32,888 bases of DNA from CAZPLZ01 sp964587525 (GCA_964587525.1 CAZPLZ010000008.1:1-32888); one strand, 5' to 3'. Positions 9,401-16,915 are shown, numbered from the stretch's first letter. A program made the numbers and translations. The notes: generated from the letters alone by a model not told the origin.

Positions 9401-10803
9401 GCCGGCGGAGGCGTGAAATCCACATACCCTCCTTGCCGAGTGATGAGATAAAGACTGGGAGGAGGATCCTCTGGCACCGGAGGTGGCTGACCCCAGGACA
9501 CCACCAGGGATAAATCCTTGGCTACCACCTTAAGGTTCTGCGGAGCCAGCGGGAGGGTCCGATTGGCAAACGCAGCGAGCTGCGAAAAATTAGCATTGAC
9601 GATCAATTCCCCACCGGCTGTATTCAACAGCATCGGAGCTCCAGAGAATTTGCGGATCAGCGGGATCTCCTTATTTTGAGCCACGCCTCCATCGTTCAGC
9701 CTCACAGCCACCATGCGCCCGACCCCCGCGCCCCACACGAAGCCGTTCCCAACCGTCAGGGAGACACCCCCTAAAGAGACCAACGTGGACCAGAGGGGCA
9801 CGCCCGTGTCTGAGTTCAGGGCCACAATGGCCTCGCTCGTGTTCCAGATCACCTTATTTCCCGCGACCGCCGGGGTCGCAAGCGGCACGAGGCCATTGGT
9901 GAACGTCGTCCATTCCAAGGACCCCGTCTTTGCGTCTAATGCATAGAGCAAACGCTCAGCGAAGGAGGGAACATACACCCGCTCTCCATCCGTGCTGGCC
10001 ATTCGAGTCAAGGGCCCGGCTGCCAGGAATTCCCAGAAAAGAGTCCCTGAGAATAAGCTTAATGCTCGAAACTTTTGATCAAGAGAACCCGCATAGACCG
10101 TATGCAAAGCCTCAGCGATGGTCGGGGGCGTCAAGACCGCCCCGCCAGTCTGAAACGACCAGACAGGCGCGCCATCAGTCTTAATGGCGAAGATCTTCCC
10201 CGACACGTCGACTGCAACGATGATGCCCTCAGCCGCCGCTGGTGAAGTATTGCTCACCTGGGTCACGCCGATAGGGCCGGCATTGGTGAACAGGAGGTCG
10301 GACGACGCGGTGAAGTTCAAGGGAAGCGCAGCCAAGCCACGCGCTGAGCCGGCCAACCCCCACACCACTCGGTCCTTCAGCACCAAGGGCCCGGAGAATA
10401 CAACAGGTATGAACGCAGATCTCGTTACCTGGGGATGCCGAAAGACCGCATTCACCAAGCCATTATCGGCATTGAGGCGTTTGACTGATTCACCAGAACC
10501 AAGGCTTACAAAAATTTCACCCTTGGCTCCCACCGGGTCACCAACAAGGGAGAACTCGGGGAAACGAAATCCAGGCACAAAGCGAACTTCACCGACCTTT
10601 GCCACCCAACGCACACCCAATGGCGGGGTCAAGGAAGCCGGCATCGCAGGATTGAATCCCGTGCGCTGGGCATCATGCATGACCATAGGCCAGTCGGGAT
10701 CGTCGGTGGTCGCCGCCATCGCTGTCCGCAACGCTGCGAGACCGAAGAGCGCCGCCATCAGCACGACGATCCCAAGCCATCGTTTAGGGCAAGACAAATT
10801 CAC
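3415..10803 (-). CDS. Giant secreted RHS/YD-repeat protein with PQQ-like propeller, FN3 and Ig-like domains and a Cys-rich tip
   Basis: The protein is 2462 residues from GTG 10803. That start gives a clean Sec signal peptide (KRW, then a hydrophobic core from LGIVVLMAALFGL, with cleavage after TAMA). An earlier GTG at 10860 would add 19 residues and spoil it. Approximate domains in order: PQQ-like beta-propeller 36-410, FN3 420-560, second PQQ-like region 625-1040, FN3 1074-1155, Ig-like (Big_1 style) 1164-1284, DUF6531-type RHS start 1364-1426, YD repeats 1427-2240 and RHS-associated core 2270-2420. The core ends with the canonical NNPVNSTDPSGL. The variable tip is only 42 residues, has seven cysteines and is hydrophobic. 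RHS repeats normally form a shell around a C-terminal toxin that is cut off near the DPxGL motif. There is no PAAR or VgrG part, so export is probably by Sec, not by direct type VI loading. The start overlaps the LolA-like gene by 20 bases. Confidence 0.9.
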   Translation of the reverse strand: MNLSCPKRWLGIVVLMAALFGLAALRTAMAATTDDPDWPMVMHDAQRTGFNPAMPASLTPPLGVRWVAKVGEVRFVPGFRFPEFSLVGDPVGAKGEIFVSLGSGESVKRLNADNGLVNAVFRHPQVTRSAFIPVVFSGPLVLKDRVVWGLAGSARGLAALPLNFTASSDLLFTNAGPIGVTQVSNTSPAAAEGIIVAVDVSGKIFAIKTDGAPVWSFQTGGAVLTPPTIAEALHTVYAGSLDQKFRALSLFSGTLFWEFLAAGPLTRMASTDGERVYVPSFAERLLYALDAKTGSLEWTTFTNGLVPLATPAVAGNKVIWNTSEAIVALNSDTGVPLWSTLVSLGGVSLTVGNGFVWGAGVGRMVAVRLNDGGVAQNKEIPLIRKFSGAPMLLNTAGGELIVNANFSQLAAFANRTLPLAPQNLKVVAKDLSLVVSWGQPPPVPEDPPPSLYLITRQGGYVDFTPPPANQVEQHAIFNKQTREVRLLPPGTTAPVSGPEVLIRLPDNRTTPPSQVIFTVPLFSPLGDPLDPVLTLEDSSVNPQANYRYQIFVVDVEGNLSPPTPVTNPATILTTTTGLPGRIEPGGDWLEDEFNSDHLGWNPRERLSWGKFNSGVPDDIRALSFPFAYRRAFSFAGVEAGVQFTEPVISQGSVYVGGSDGRLYALNAQTGKLRWWVATGGPIRFPPAILQVRGTVQTRSGSFELIKFELIDVASDDGHLYTISIKPGARLPTSVERESLGGVPLGAPLGGSVLVQGENDDVLIHGPLQSFVVAPGATPDSAFFGPRVLGRGRVVGLNFGGKALLLVPGVAGVIDPPFGGDLNSALVRSSGVIYKDGHELLVAGFNEGWFALVERKKEQPKWVPLLQSTAGFSAVGGIVTAFPFDPGTASDPFWKNQEVSFSFLEASSHHRFARIVEWNFDRRRLEEKFTCPVGPSPGDAGVATWLPVETREVIRIPEYIQNLSTGEIAIDPRTLDPKFITTEIVPGTGRLVMGCGAPSPMPVKQIFGSTSAGGFFTAKSGYHVVGAGGVSGWIPSRGFRYTGQGPVVVAEGWTAPLAPRAIAKARLFADGSLRAVTRVNVLWTPPPGFLAEGYEIFRAGPREEFLPFRLVGTVLGREMTSFIDNFDDLPNREIFPTELGSVFYFIRAFNNSLDPRVGANSMVARLELPKIDTLSVEMIPPVIFPDELMIITIRTTLTNTVTGIGQPIPGVEVLVKLSAGAGVGRIKRSLEDPGSTSFLETVVTDQEGKVQLLYQPDPATMGKFRVQVICLVSPPFSEQAILVTSGDAFVVDRASYRNLAVTGSIYYPANLYNNNALLIQQQFGTLTGPSIIDPSHPLRQDISGALSRDLIDQIRFFGSERLLCQGLACSVPVNTYSGAMALQVTDLSLPSRGLNLAWVRTYSNFRPELTPQGRGWSCIYASFLETTEDNSILFHRWDGSVFRYVRRPDGSYQSPAGFFDKLTRREDGSVTMRSREGNVMEFDAEGQLVTLRDRGGNAQRLHHLGGRLVQILDEAGKFLKLEYDDLGRVASVRDSTGRIVRYEYNELDQLIRVTRPGEEIVTYVYDADHHLTELSDPRLPAGSKRGKFTYDNVGRVAEAFDGEGQLRNRFAYELLPDGTTRTQITETCCGPRVDEYDQRGILTAQVDALGHRTEFVFDEQLRLVSQTDRNGNTTRVEYNGQGRPVRITDALGNVTRYGYEPTFGFVTEVVDALGRRTRFSYDGSGNLVRQVDAAGGVWRQAFDGFGQVRELTDVNGHTTRFDYDEVGNLLALIDPLDRTTRFEYDIRQRIVRRIDAKGRATEFGYNERDLKTETRFSDGALSRFAYDAFNRLKRQTDPNGNSMLSAYDRNDQLVQSIDANGGITRYKYDVQGNLTSVTDANGQETRYEYDLLNRMVKVTDPLGKIQRFGYDSEGNRIERIDGNNVRTILAYDARNRLLSRNFPDGTKEEFAYDAAGQLTVMKNPTVEQRYTYDSLGRVTEHRYVTFGKTLRYEWDPVGNRLAIRFRDGNNIRYRYDAANQLIGATDSQAGDFELGYDANGNKTFLTYPNGLMVRYTYDQRDRLLTMVTERERGQAPVVQVPDFTYGYDSVGNRTFMERSDEGKTTYNYDHLYQLTLATFPDGGFQAFTYDPVGNRLRLEEKESGKIKNTTYEYNAANELIRLIRDFQDLTGPPPHLFVGPGAPSGTTLFITNFIYDGNGSRIQMDDHEDPSTQYLWDFRERLIKVSEGKMDLQANAYDPFNHRTILREGKAETTFLYDGIEINRNLVEFSPKGQAPLRRHLWLGGQKVGTVLGGQLQFLMMDAIGSVVAITNHSGAVIQRAFYKPFGEVSTRGSQAPSTDRAGFVGSLGVQHDGSTGLYYMWNRFYEADVGMFLTVDPTLRNPLSVILLPSGGSFIRQNDLFTPYRYVINNPVNSTDPSGLTGPYCIACLVACGRIPPCSRKLRIACYAACVVVCIADVIVPP
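5593..5778 (-). repeat. RHS duplication block, identical to 1858-2043
   Basis: This is the partner of the 186-base identical block in the truncated RHS copy, at a fixed offset of 3735 bases. It encodes YD repeats around the TRYGYEPTFGFVTEVVDALG stretch of the large RHS protein. It is the likeliest crossover site for exchanging the 3' ends of the two cores. Confidence 0.9.
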
Positions 10804-11518
10804 TCTCCGAAAGCGTGCCGTTGATCTGGTCAATCTCGGTTGATATGGTCCGCCGCACACTGCCCTGGGTGCCCTTCAGCTCTTCCTCAACCTCACGCGG
10901 TACCCAAACACCGCTCTCTCTAATCCAGCCCTGACAACTGACAGTCCTTACGACCCGGCCGGTTGCATCGGTGTCCATGAACTTCATCATGAGCCCCGTC
11001 TTCCGGTCCAGCCAGATTTCACGCATCGGGTGTTTCGTTGAAGTCACCAGGACGATGGTACCGGCTTCTTCTCGTACCTTCGCTGGGTGCTCCGGGATCA
11101 GCCATTCCGGCCGCCACAACCAGCCAGGGAAGGGGGTAGCCATCGCCAGAGCTTGAGCTTCCTCCAGTTGTTCCTGGAAAACAGTTGAGCCGCCATTGAA
11201 ATATTTAAGCGTCCCACTCTTCGCATCTACGACAAACACATCATTCCTGCCTCCTAGAATCGAACACCTCAGTTTGTTCTTGTCTCGATCCCAGACGACC
11301 CGCTCTCGGCTGATGGAATTGCCCGCAGGTGTGGAATCTTGGGAGGTGATTACCGTACGACAGGTGAAGGTGATGGTTCGGATATTGGAAAAATTCTGGA
11401 GGTATTTCTCACAGAGCTGTGAAGCCTCTTGATCAAGCGTTGCTGCCCAGGACTGAGAGATGAAGCCAAGGGCACCTAGCATTCCTAACACCCGCACCGG
11501 CGTCGAAGATAATTTCAT
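10784..11518 (-). CDS. Secreted LolA-like protein (outer-membrane lipoprotein-sorting superfamily)
   Basis: This is a 244-residue protein starting at ATG 11518. A GTG at 11524 would add two residues. It has a signal peptide (MKLSSTPVRVLGMLGALGF, cleavage near SWA-A). The mature part has the outline of LolA-fold proteins: alternating strands, a WLDRKTGLMMKF strand pair about two thirds in, and a C-terminal ending of the type N-x-x-L-x-x-x-x-F-x-L-P (NGTLSESEFVLP). LolA-fold proteins bind lipid or lipoprotein acyl chains in the periplasm. This one is probably a specialised relative, not housekeeping LolA. It lies 9 bases after the rdgB stop and its 3' end overlaps the giant RHS gene. The two are therefore probably co-translated, and it could help the RHS protein cross or attach to the envelope. 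That partnership is inference from gene order. Confidence 0.6.
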   Translation of the reverse strand: MKLSSTPVRVLGMLGALGFISQSWAATLDQEASQLCEKYLQNFSNIRTITFTCRTVITSQDSTPAGNSISRERVVWDRDKNKLRCSILGGRNDVFVVDAKSGTLKYFNGGSTVFQEQLEEAQALAMATPFPGWLWRPEWLIPEHPAKVREEAGTIVLVTSTKHPMREIWLDRKTGLMMKFMDTDATGRVVRTVSCQGWIRESGVWVPREVEEELKGTQGSVRRTISTEIDQINGTLSESEFVLP

Positions 11519-11527
11519 GGCCACGTC

Positions 11528-12112
11528 TTAAAAGTGAGGAAGGAGTTCTTGCAGTTTTTGTGCGGCGCGGGCGCGGTGGCTTAAGCGCTGCTTTTCCTCG
11601 AAGCTGAGTTGGGCGAGGGTCATGTTCAACTTGGGGAGAAAGAAGACGGGGTCATAGCCAAACCCGCCCTCGCCTTGAGGGGTGCTGACGATCACCCCTT
11701 CCAGAACCCCTTCAGCAGTCAAAGCCTCACCGGTGGGCTTGACCAGGGCGAGCACGCAGCGAAACTTGGCGTGACGCTTGCGCGCACTGCGCAGCACGCG
11801 CAGGAGCTTGCGAAGATTGGCTTCATCCGATGCGCCTTCGCCCGCAAACCGGGCGGAGCGGATGCCTGGCGCACCGCCTAAGATTTCCACCTCGAGGCCG
11901 GAATCGTCCGCCAGCGCCCACTGGCCTGATGCGGCTGCAAGCGCCTTAGCTTTCAGCAGGGCATTCTCCTTGAAGGTCAAGCCGTGCTCTTCGACATCCG
12001 GCATGTGAACGCCAATGTCGGCGGGTAGTTTCAGGTCCAGGGGGGAGCCATGGAAGAGGTGCGCGAGCTCTTCAAGCTTGGAACGGTTACGGGTTGCCAG
12101 CAGGACGGTCAT
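11528..12112 (-). CDS. rdgB: XTP/dITP pyrophosphatase (RdgB/HAM1 family)
   Basis: This is a 194-residue protein, full length for the family. It hydrolyses non-canonical purine triphosphates (XTP, ITP, dITP) to the monophosphate and pyrophosphate, which keeps them out of DNA and RNA. Visible family motifs are the N-terminal TRNRSK (T/SxNxxK nucleotide-binding loop), FKENALLKA, LADDSGLEVE (catalytic Asp pair), GEGGFGYDPVFF and the C-terminal LSHRARA. The ATG directly follows the lptD stop codon with no gap, so the genes are translationally coupled. The LolA-like gene follows within a few bases. Confidence 0.95.
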   Translation of the reverse strand: MTVLLATRNRSKLEELAHLFHGSPLDLKLPADIGVHMPDVEEHGLTFKENALLKAKALAAASGQWALADDSGLEVEILGGAPGIRSARFAGEGASDEANLRKLLRVLRSARKRHAKFRCVLALVKPTGEALTAEGVLEGVIVSTPQGEGGFGYDPVFFLPKLNMTLAQLSFEEKQRLSHRARAAQKLQELLPHF

Positions 12113-14239
12113 CTAAAGTCTGAGCAGCGGGATCGCTTCTTTCGGGAAAGCCGCCAGCCCCATGCTGGCATGAAACCGCAGCTCGCCGGATGCGAACTGC
12201 TGGAAGGTGCCCACCAGCTCCCAGCAGTGGAGGTTCCGCGAAACGGACAGGGTGTAAAACAGGAACTGGCCCTGGCGCGCATCGTATTGACCGGTGGCCT
12301 CCACCCGGGTCCGGCGGGTGAGGGGGACACTCACCTCGCCGTCCACAAGGAAAATATAGGGGAACCGGGTGGCATCCTGGAAACCTAGCCCGTAGAGACG
12401 CTGAGCGAGGCGGTAGTTCTGCGCGGTGGTGGTGGCTTGAGGCAGCCCCAGCCGGTTGTTGGTGTACCGTGGCCGCAGCCTGACCGAGGATCCGCCGGGC
12501 TCCCCTCCAAGGGCAATGCTGCTGGAGATCCCGCGCAACTGCTTGCGCCATTCCTGATCCCAGAGATCGTACTTGGCTTGAACCCCGATGGTGAGAAGCC
12601 GGTGGGGGGTGAAGGTCACCTGTGGCTCGAGTGGTGACCAGCGGCGCCGTACGGGATCCTGCTTATTTCTCAGATCGTAGCTTTGCGACACCGCTGCGGA
12701 GCCGATGCGACCGAGAGACCATGAGAGGCGTCCCCGGGCTGAGTGCCTCTCGAGCCCATGATAAAAAAGGCGGTCCAGTGGATCGCGGCCGATTGTTTTG
12801 TTGAGACGTTTTGCGAATGAGTGCGATAGTTCCAACCTCAGGCCCAGGGGAATTGTTGGGCGCAGGGAGGTGGAGGTGATCGCCCGGTAGACCCCGCCGC
12901 GGCGGTTTGTGTCCTCTCCGATCGTGCCGTCATCAAGCAGCACCCGGTCACCGCGGTCCCGCCAGACTGACTGAAGGCGCGGCGTTACGGTGGCCCTCCC
13001 GAGCACCGGCAAGCGCCAGAACGCTTCCAGGCCCGGCGTGAGACTCGTGGAGTTGACGTACCACTCGTTCCGCCACCTGAATGTTCGGCTCATGTCTCCC
13101 CGCACATTCGCGTTGAGCCAGGAGGCGACTGGCTTCGGACGACTGGTAACGGTGAGCCGGGGGGCGTGGATCGTGGAGAGGGCATAACGACTCTCGCGGA
13201 TTAGGGTCAGGGGGCCGATAAATATTAATCGCTGGGTATAGGTGCGCTCCATCATCACGCTGGCATTGGCGCCCGGCAACTTCTGTGAGAGCAGCACCCT
13301 CGCCGTGCGCTGGCCGGCGGTGGTGGGCAGCTTAAGATTCTCATCACCGTACAGCTCCCTGAAATGCGCGTCGCTGACCAACGCGACCCGGGTGGAAAGC
13401 CGGGTGGACGGGGAGAACCTATGAACACCTTCCACGAACAGCTCCCAGCGCTGCTGCGGTGTTGGCCGGATCGTGGTCGTGGTGCGTTCCTTGATGTAAT
13501 AGCCGTGGCCGCGCAGAATTCTTTTCCCCTTAGCGTCGGTCAACTCCTGAGTCAGCCCGTACCCCCAGCCCTTCTGTTGGAAGAAATCCAGGTGGGCCTG
13601 GCCGGGGCTGCGCGATCCGATGTGGTAGGCCGGTGACGTGCGGATGAACGTTCCCAGCTCCTGGGTTTGCCCGAACTGCGCCCCGAAGGGGAAACGAAAC
13701 TCCTTGACTGGCATCTTCAAGATGGGCAGCCAGAGCACTGGCGTGGAGCCGACCAGAAAGGTGACCCGCCTCGCGGTGAGGTCGCGGTTGAGCCGGATGC
13801 GGATCCGTTTGCACTTGATCGAGTAGTGTGGGTGCTGAAGATCGCAGGTCGTCATGAGCCCGGGTTGGACCACAGCCACGTTGGCCTCTGGCTGGACGAT
13901 GCGCTGGCCACGGCAGATCCAGAGCCCGGTGGTGAGGGTGACGTCCTCAACGACCCCTTCCTCGGTTTTGGTGTTGAAGGTCATCCGCGAGCCAGTGGCG
14001 TGATGACCCTCGCCGTCCCAGATAAGGTTCCCTTCAGCGGTGAGGATGTTCTTCACCAGATCCACGTGGATCGTGTCCGCCTGAATCGTGTTGGTTTCAA
14101 ACTGTACGCGCACGTTGCCAGTTAAGATCAGGCGCTGCTCTCGCTCCAGGTATTCAACCCGGTCGGCCCGCTCGAGCCTGATCTCCGATCTCGCGAGCGT
14201 TTCTTGGGAAGGTGCGACGCTGGCGCCGAGAAGGCACAC
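12113..14239 (-). CDS. lptD: LPS-assembly outer-membrane protein LptD
   Basis: The protein is 708 residues from GTG 14239. LptD is the outer-membrane barrel that, with LptE, inserts LPS into the outer leaflet. Residues about 15-105 match the OstA/LptA-like beta-jellyroll (repeated RxVEYLxxxxRLxLTGNV and ADTIHVDLxxNILTAEGN patterns). A conserved linker follows around residues 125-170 (YSIKCKRIRIRLN, STPVLWLPILKMP). The rest is strand-rich barrel sequence ending in an amphipathic strand. The called start gives only a short hydrophobic leader. In-frame sequence upstream encodes more hydrophobic residues (FLHALCLAAVCLLGA) without ATG, GTG or TTG, so the true start may be a rarer codon or the leader may be short. 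It lies 40 bases after the ABC ATPase stop, and its stop abuts the rdgB ATG. Confidence 0.9.
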   Translation of the reverse strand: MCLLGASVAPSQETLARSEIRLERADRVEYLEREQRLILTGNVRVQFETNTIQADTIHVDLVKNILTAEGNLIWDGEGHHATGSRMTFNTKTEEGVVEDVTLTTGLWICRGQRIVQPEANVAVVQPGLMTTCDLQHPHYSIKCKRIRIRLNRDLTARRVTFLVGSTPVLWLPILKMPVKEFRFPFGAQFGQTQELGTFIRTSPAYHIGSRSPGQAHLDFFQQKGWGYGLTQELTDAKGKRILRGHGYYIKERTTTTIRPTPQQRWELFVEGVHRFSPSTRLSTRVALVSDAHFRELYGDENLKLPTTAGQRTARVLLSQKLPGANASVMMERTYTQRLIFIGPLTLIRESRYALSTIHAPRLTVTSRPKPVASWLNANVRGDMSRTFRWRNEWYVNSTSLTPGLEAFWRLPVLGRATVTPRLQSVWRDRGDRVLLDDGTIGEDTNRRGGVYRAITSTSLRPTIPLGLRLELSHSFAKRLNKTIGRDPLDRLFYHGLERHSARGRLSWSLGRIGSAAVSQSYDLRNKQDPVRRRWSPLEPQVTFTPHRLLTIGVQAKYDLWDQEWRKQLRGISSSIALGGEPGGSSVRLRPRYTNNRLGLPQATTTAQNYRLAQRLYGLGFQDATRFPYIFLVDGEVSVPLTRRTRVEATGQYDARQGQFLFYTLSVSRNLHCWELVGTFQQFASGELRFHASMGLAAFPKEAIPLLRL

Positions 14240-14279
14240 CGCCGCCAGGCATAAGGCGTGAAGGAAGCGTTGATGAAGG

Positions 14280-15386
14280 TTAGACGATGCTAGCTTCGGT
14301 CTGCGGATCGAAGAAGTGCGCCTTGCTCATATCAAAGACCAGATCGATGTCCTGGTTCACGTCAACCTGGTCGTTGGCGTTGACCTGCGCGGTGAACGGG
14401 GTGCGTCCGACGGTGACGAACAGGTACGTCATAGGTCCGAGGGGTTCGACCACTTCCACGTGGGCGGTGACGGTGTTGTCCGGCGTGGCGTTGCTGGCAT
14501 ACAGCTTATTAACGATGTCTTCTGGCCGCAGGCCCATCTCGACAGGTTTGTTCTCGTAGGATTTGAGGTGTTCCACCTGTTCATCGATCACCCTCACCTG
14601 GATGCCTTCACCCGTGGTGAAGTAGAAGCCTCCTTTTTTGGTGGACAGCGAGCCCTCCACAAAATTCATGGAGGGCGATCCGATGAAGCCTGCGACGAAT
14701 CGGTTCACGGGCCGGCCATAGAGGATCTGGGGTTCCGCCACCTGCTGGATTTTCCCTTTGTTCAATAACACGATCCGATCGCCCATCGTCATGGCTTCAG
14801 TCTGGTCATGGGTGACGTAAATGATCGTCGCTTGCAGCCGATGGTGGAGCTTTTGGAGTTCCATCCGTGTCTCCCCGCGCAGCTTGGCGTCCAGGTTGGA
14901 CAGTGGCTCATCGAAGAGGAACACCTTGGGCTTACGCACGATGGCACGCCCCAGTGCCACCCGCTGCCGCTCACCGCCGGACAGGGCCTTGGGTTTGCGT
15001 TCCAGCAGCTCCGACAGGCCCAGGAGGTCGGCCGCTTCGCGCACGCGGGTGTTGATCTCGTCTTTGGGGTATTTGCGGAGCTTGAGTCCGAAGGCCATAT
15101 TTTCAAACACGCTCATGTGTGGGTACAGCGCGTAATTCTGGAAGACCATGGCGATGTCGCGGTCTTTCGGGGGAACATCGTTGACCTTGCGATCCTCGAT
15201 GTAGATATCACCGGCGGTGATGTCTTCAAGTCCTGCCACCATGCGCAAGGTGGTGGTCTTGCCGCAGCCGGAGGGCCCCAGGAGCACGAGAAATTCCTTG
15301 TCCCTCACCTCGAGGGTGAGATTACTGACGACTTCTCCGGCTCCTGGGTAAACCTTGCGAACTCCTTCGAGCAAAACTTTTGCCAT
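14280..15386 (-). CDS. UgpC/MalK-type ABC transporter ATP-binding protein
   Basis: The protein is 368 residues from ATG 15386. A GTG at 15407 would add seven residues but lies at or upstream of the predicted transcription start. It has Walker A GPSGCGKTT (37-45), Q-loop Q83, signature LSGGERQ (135-141), Walker B FLFDEP (156-161) and switch H193. The C-terminal third is the TOBE/OB-fold region typical of the CUT1 carbohydrate-importer ATPases (MalK, UgpC, MsmX). These bind two permease subunits and power uptake of sugars or glycerol-3-phosphate. No permease or binding protein is nearby. It may therefore be a shared energiser serving distant permeases, as MsmX does. It heads the lptD-rdgB operon. 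Confidence 0.9.
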   Translation of the reverse strand: MAKVLLEGVRKVYPGAGEVVSNLTLEVRDKEFLVLLGPSGCGKTTTLRMVAGLEDITAGDIYIEDRKVNDVPPKDRDIAMVFQNYALYPHMSVFENMAFGLKLRKYPKDEINTRVREAADLLGLSELLERKPKALSGGERQRVALGRAIVRKPKVFLFDEPLSNLDAKLRGETRMELQKLHHRLQATIIYVTHDQTEAMTMGDRIVLLNKGKIQQVAEPQILYGRPVNRFVAGFIGSPSMNFVEGSLSTKKGGFYFTTGEGIQVRVIDEQVEHLKSYENKPVEMGLRPEDIVNKLYASNATPDNTVTAHVEVVEPLGPMTYLFVTVGRTPFTAQVNANDQVDVNQDIDLVFDMSKAHFFDPQTEASIV

Positions 15387-15407
15387 AGACGTGAGTTTGG
15401 CCCTCAC

Positions 15408-15435
15408 CTTATCACTAGCTTTTTGGTGCTGTCAA
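15408..15435 (-). promoter_or_regulatory. Predicted sigma70-type promoter for the ABC ATPase/lptD operon
   Basis: On the minus strand there is a perfect -35 box TTGACA (15435-15430), a 16-base spacer and a -10-like GATAAG (15413-15408, 4 of 6 matches). Transcription would start near 15400, about 15 bases upstream of the ATG at 15386. This supports that ATG over the upstream GTG. Confidence 0.45.
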
Positions 15436-15490
15436 ATGCGCTCTTGGGATTGACCTACCGCAGGGTCAAGGGCTAGGGTAAGCTTTGCGT

Positions 15491-16159
15491 ATGGAAGAGC
15501 GTTTCTTGCTGAATGTCTCAAGCCAGGATGACACCTGGCGGATGTTCCGGATCATGGCTGAGTTCGTGGAGGGGTTCGAGACATTGTCCAAGGTGGGCCC
15601 CGCGGTCTCCATCTTCGGTTCGGCCCGGACCACCCCGGATGATCCCAACTACCAGCTTGCGGTCACGCTCGCGCGGCGGTGTGTGGAAGAGGGGTTCGCA
15701 GTGATCACTGGCGGTGGCCCGGGGATTATGGAGGCGGCCAACAGAGGTGCTGCGGAGGCTGGGGGAACGTCTGTCGGCTTAAACATTGAGCTGCCACATG
15801 AGCAGAAGCCGAACGCGTTCGCCACCACCCTGCTGGGGTTCCGGTACTTCTTCGTGCGCAAGGTGATGTTTGTCAAATATGCGGTTGCGTTCATTATCTG
15901 CCCGGGCGGGCTGGGCACGCTCGACGAGTTCTTCGAAGCGGTGACCCTGATCCAGACCAGGAAGATCAGATCGTTCCCCGTCTTCTTGATTAATAGCAGC
16001 TACTGGGCCGGGCTTTTGTCATGGATGAAGAACACCGTGCTCGCGCAAAAGATGATCGACGGGGAAGATCTGTCCCTGTTCTATGTCCGGGATGATCCGG
16101 ATGAGGTCATACGGGAGCTGAAGGCCTGGTATCGCTCAGTGAAGTCCGCCGAAGTCTGA
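15491..16159 (+). CDS. LOG-family nucleotide-binding protein (TIGR00730 type)
   Basis: This is a 222-residue Rossmann-fold protein starting at ATG 15491. A TTG at 15485 is also in frame. It carries both hallmarks of the LOG/lysine-decarboxylase-like family: GGGPGIMEAAN (74-84) and PGGLGTLDE (138-146), with an Arg-Lys pair at 123-124. Characterised members release the base from nucleoside 5'-monophosphates (cytokinin-activating LOG in plants, PpnN in E. coli). Old names such as lysine decarboxylase are misleading. It is transcribed away from the ABC ATPase. Its last 24 bases overlap the 3' end of the convergent M14 peptidase gene. Role here is probably nucleotide recycling or stress control, but the substrate is not visible from sequence. 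Confidence 0.88.
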   Translation: MEERFLLNVSSQDDTWRMFRIMAEFVEGFETLSKVGPAVSIFGSARTTPDDPNYQLAVTLARRCVEEGFAVITGGGPGIMEAANRGAAEAGGTSVGLNIELPHEQKPNAFATTLLGFRYFFVRKVMFVKYAVAFIICPGGLGTLDEFFEAVTLIQTRKIRSFPVFLINSSYWAGLLSWMKNTVLAQKMIDGEDLSLFYVRDDPDEVIRELKAWYRSVKSAEV

Positions 16160-16894
16160 ACTCACCAGAAATTCACAGGCCTGGTTGAGGCAGGCTCGCT
16201 GTATGGCCACCCGGGTCTTAAGCGGCTGGCGGCCGGGTGTTTCAACGGTGACGACGTGATCGCTCGCATATTCCAGGTGGTGAAATGCGATTGGCCAGCC
16301 ATGCCGCGCCCTTATGAACGAGCGGTCGCGTCTCGGCCGGAGGAGGCCATGGTGTGTGCGGAACGCGCCGACCTTCTCACCGTGTGAGAGCGGGCCGAGG
16401 GTGCTGGCGGCTTTCAGGAGGCGCTCACCCAGATACGGCGGCGTACACTTAAGCTCGTAGAGGTAAAAACCCTCGAAATCGAAGTCCTCGTGCAGATCCA
16501 TGGCCAGGGCGAACCGCTGGCCGGCGAGCGCACGGGCGACAAGTCGGGTGAGCGGCGCGTCCGGTTGATCAAAATGGCGGTTGAGATCCTCGGCGTCGCG
16601 GCTACGACGGGTTCCATGCTCGAAACCGCGCGGGTTCAAGCAAGGCAGAATGGTGAAGTGCAACTGCTCCGCCCATGGCTTGGCATCCTGCTCAAGCCAC
16701 GCGAGCAAACCCACGACGGAGGCCGGTTCTTCCCCGTGGATGCCGGCGTCGATGAGGAGGTGGGGCGGGGCGTCCTTGCCGAGTTCGATCCGGACGAATG
16801 GGTAGCCTTCGAATTCGGTCCGCACATCGATCCTGCCTGGGAGTGGGCGGATGGCATTCTCAAGGCGCTTCAGAAGTTTTGAGAATGAGCGCAC
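16136..16894 (-). CDS. M14-family zinc metallocarboxypeptidase / amide hydrolase
   Basis: The protein is 252 residues from GTG 16894. Visible zinc and active-site elements of the M14/AstE-AspA superfamily are the HxxE zinc motif in GIHGEEPA, an NPRGFEHGTRRSRDAEDLNRHF-like block split around residues 85-108 holding the substrate-binding Arg/Asn, the third zinc ligand in MDLHED, and a late Glu in VTVETPG that fits the catalytic base. Family members remove a C-terminal amino acid or cleave an acyl-amino acid amide. There is no signal peptide, so it should act in the cytoplasm. It is the last gene of the exporter/ATP-grasp/KamA block, 21 bases after the KamA stop. It could trim or recycle the product made there. 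The substrate is unknown. Confidence 0.82.
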   Translation of the reverse strand: MRSFSKLLKRLENAIRPLPGRIDVRTEFEGYPFVRIELGKDAPPHLLIDAGIHGEEPASVVGLLAWLEQDAKPWAEQLHFTILPCLNPRGFEHGTRRSRDAEDLNRHFDQPDAPLTRLVARALAGQRFALAMDLHEDFDFEGFYLYELKCTPPYLGERLLKAASTLGPLSHGEKVGAFRTHHGLLRPRRDRSFIRARHGWPIAFHHLEYASDHVVTVETPGRQPLKTRVAIQRACLNQACEFLVSSDFGGLH

Positions 16895-16915
16895 CGGGAG
16901 TTCGGCCTGCAGACT

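Noticed and set aside
10184..10843. 219-codon plus-strand ORF and other plus ORFs across 514-10843
   Set aside because: They lie antisense to the RHS coding frames, have atypical composition and no domain. RHS repeats produce long antisense open frames.
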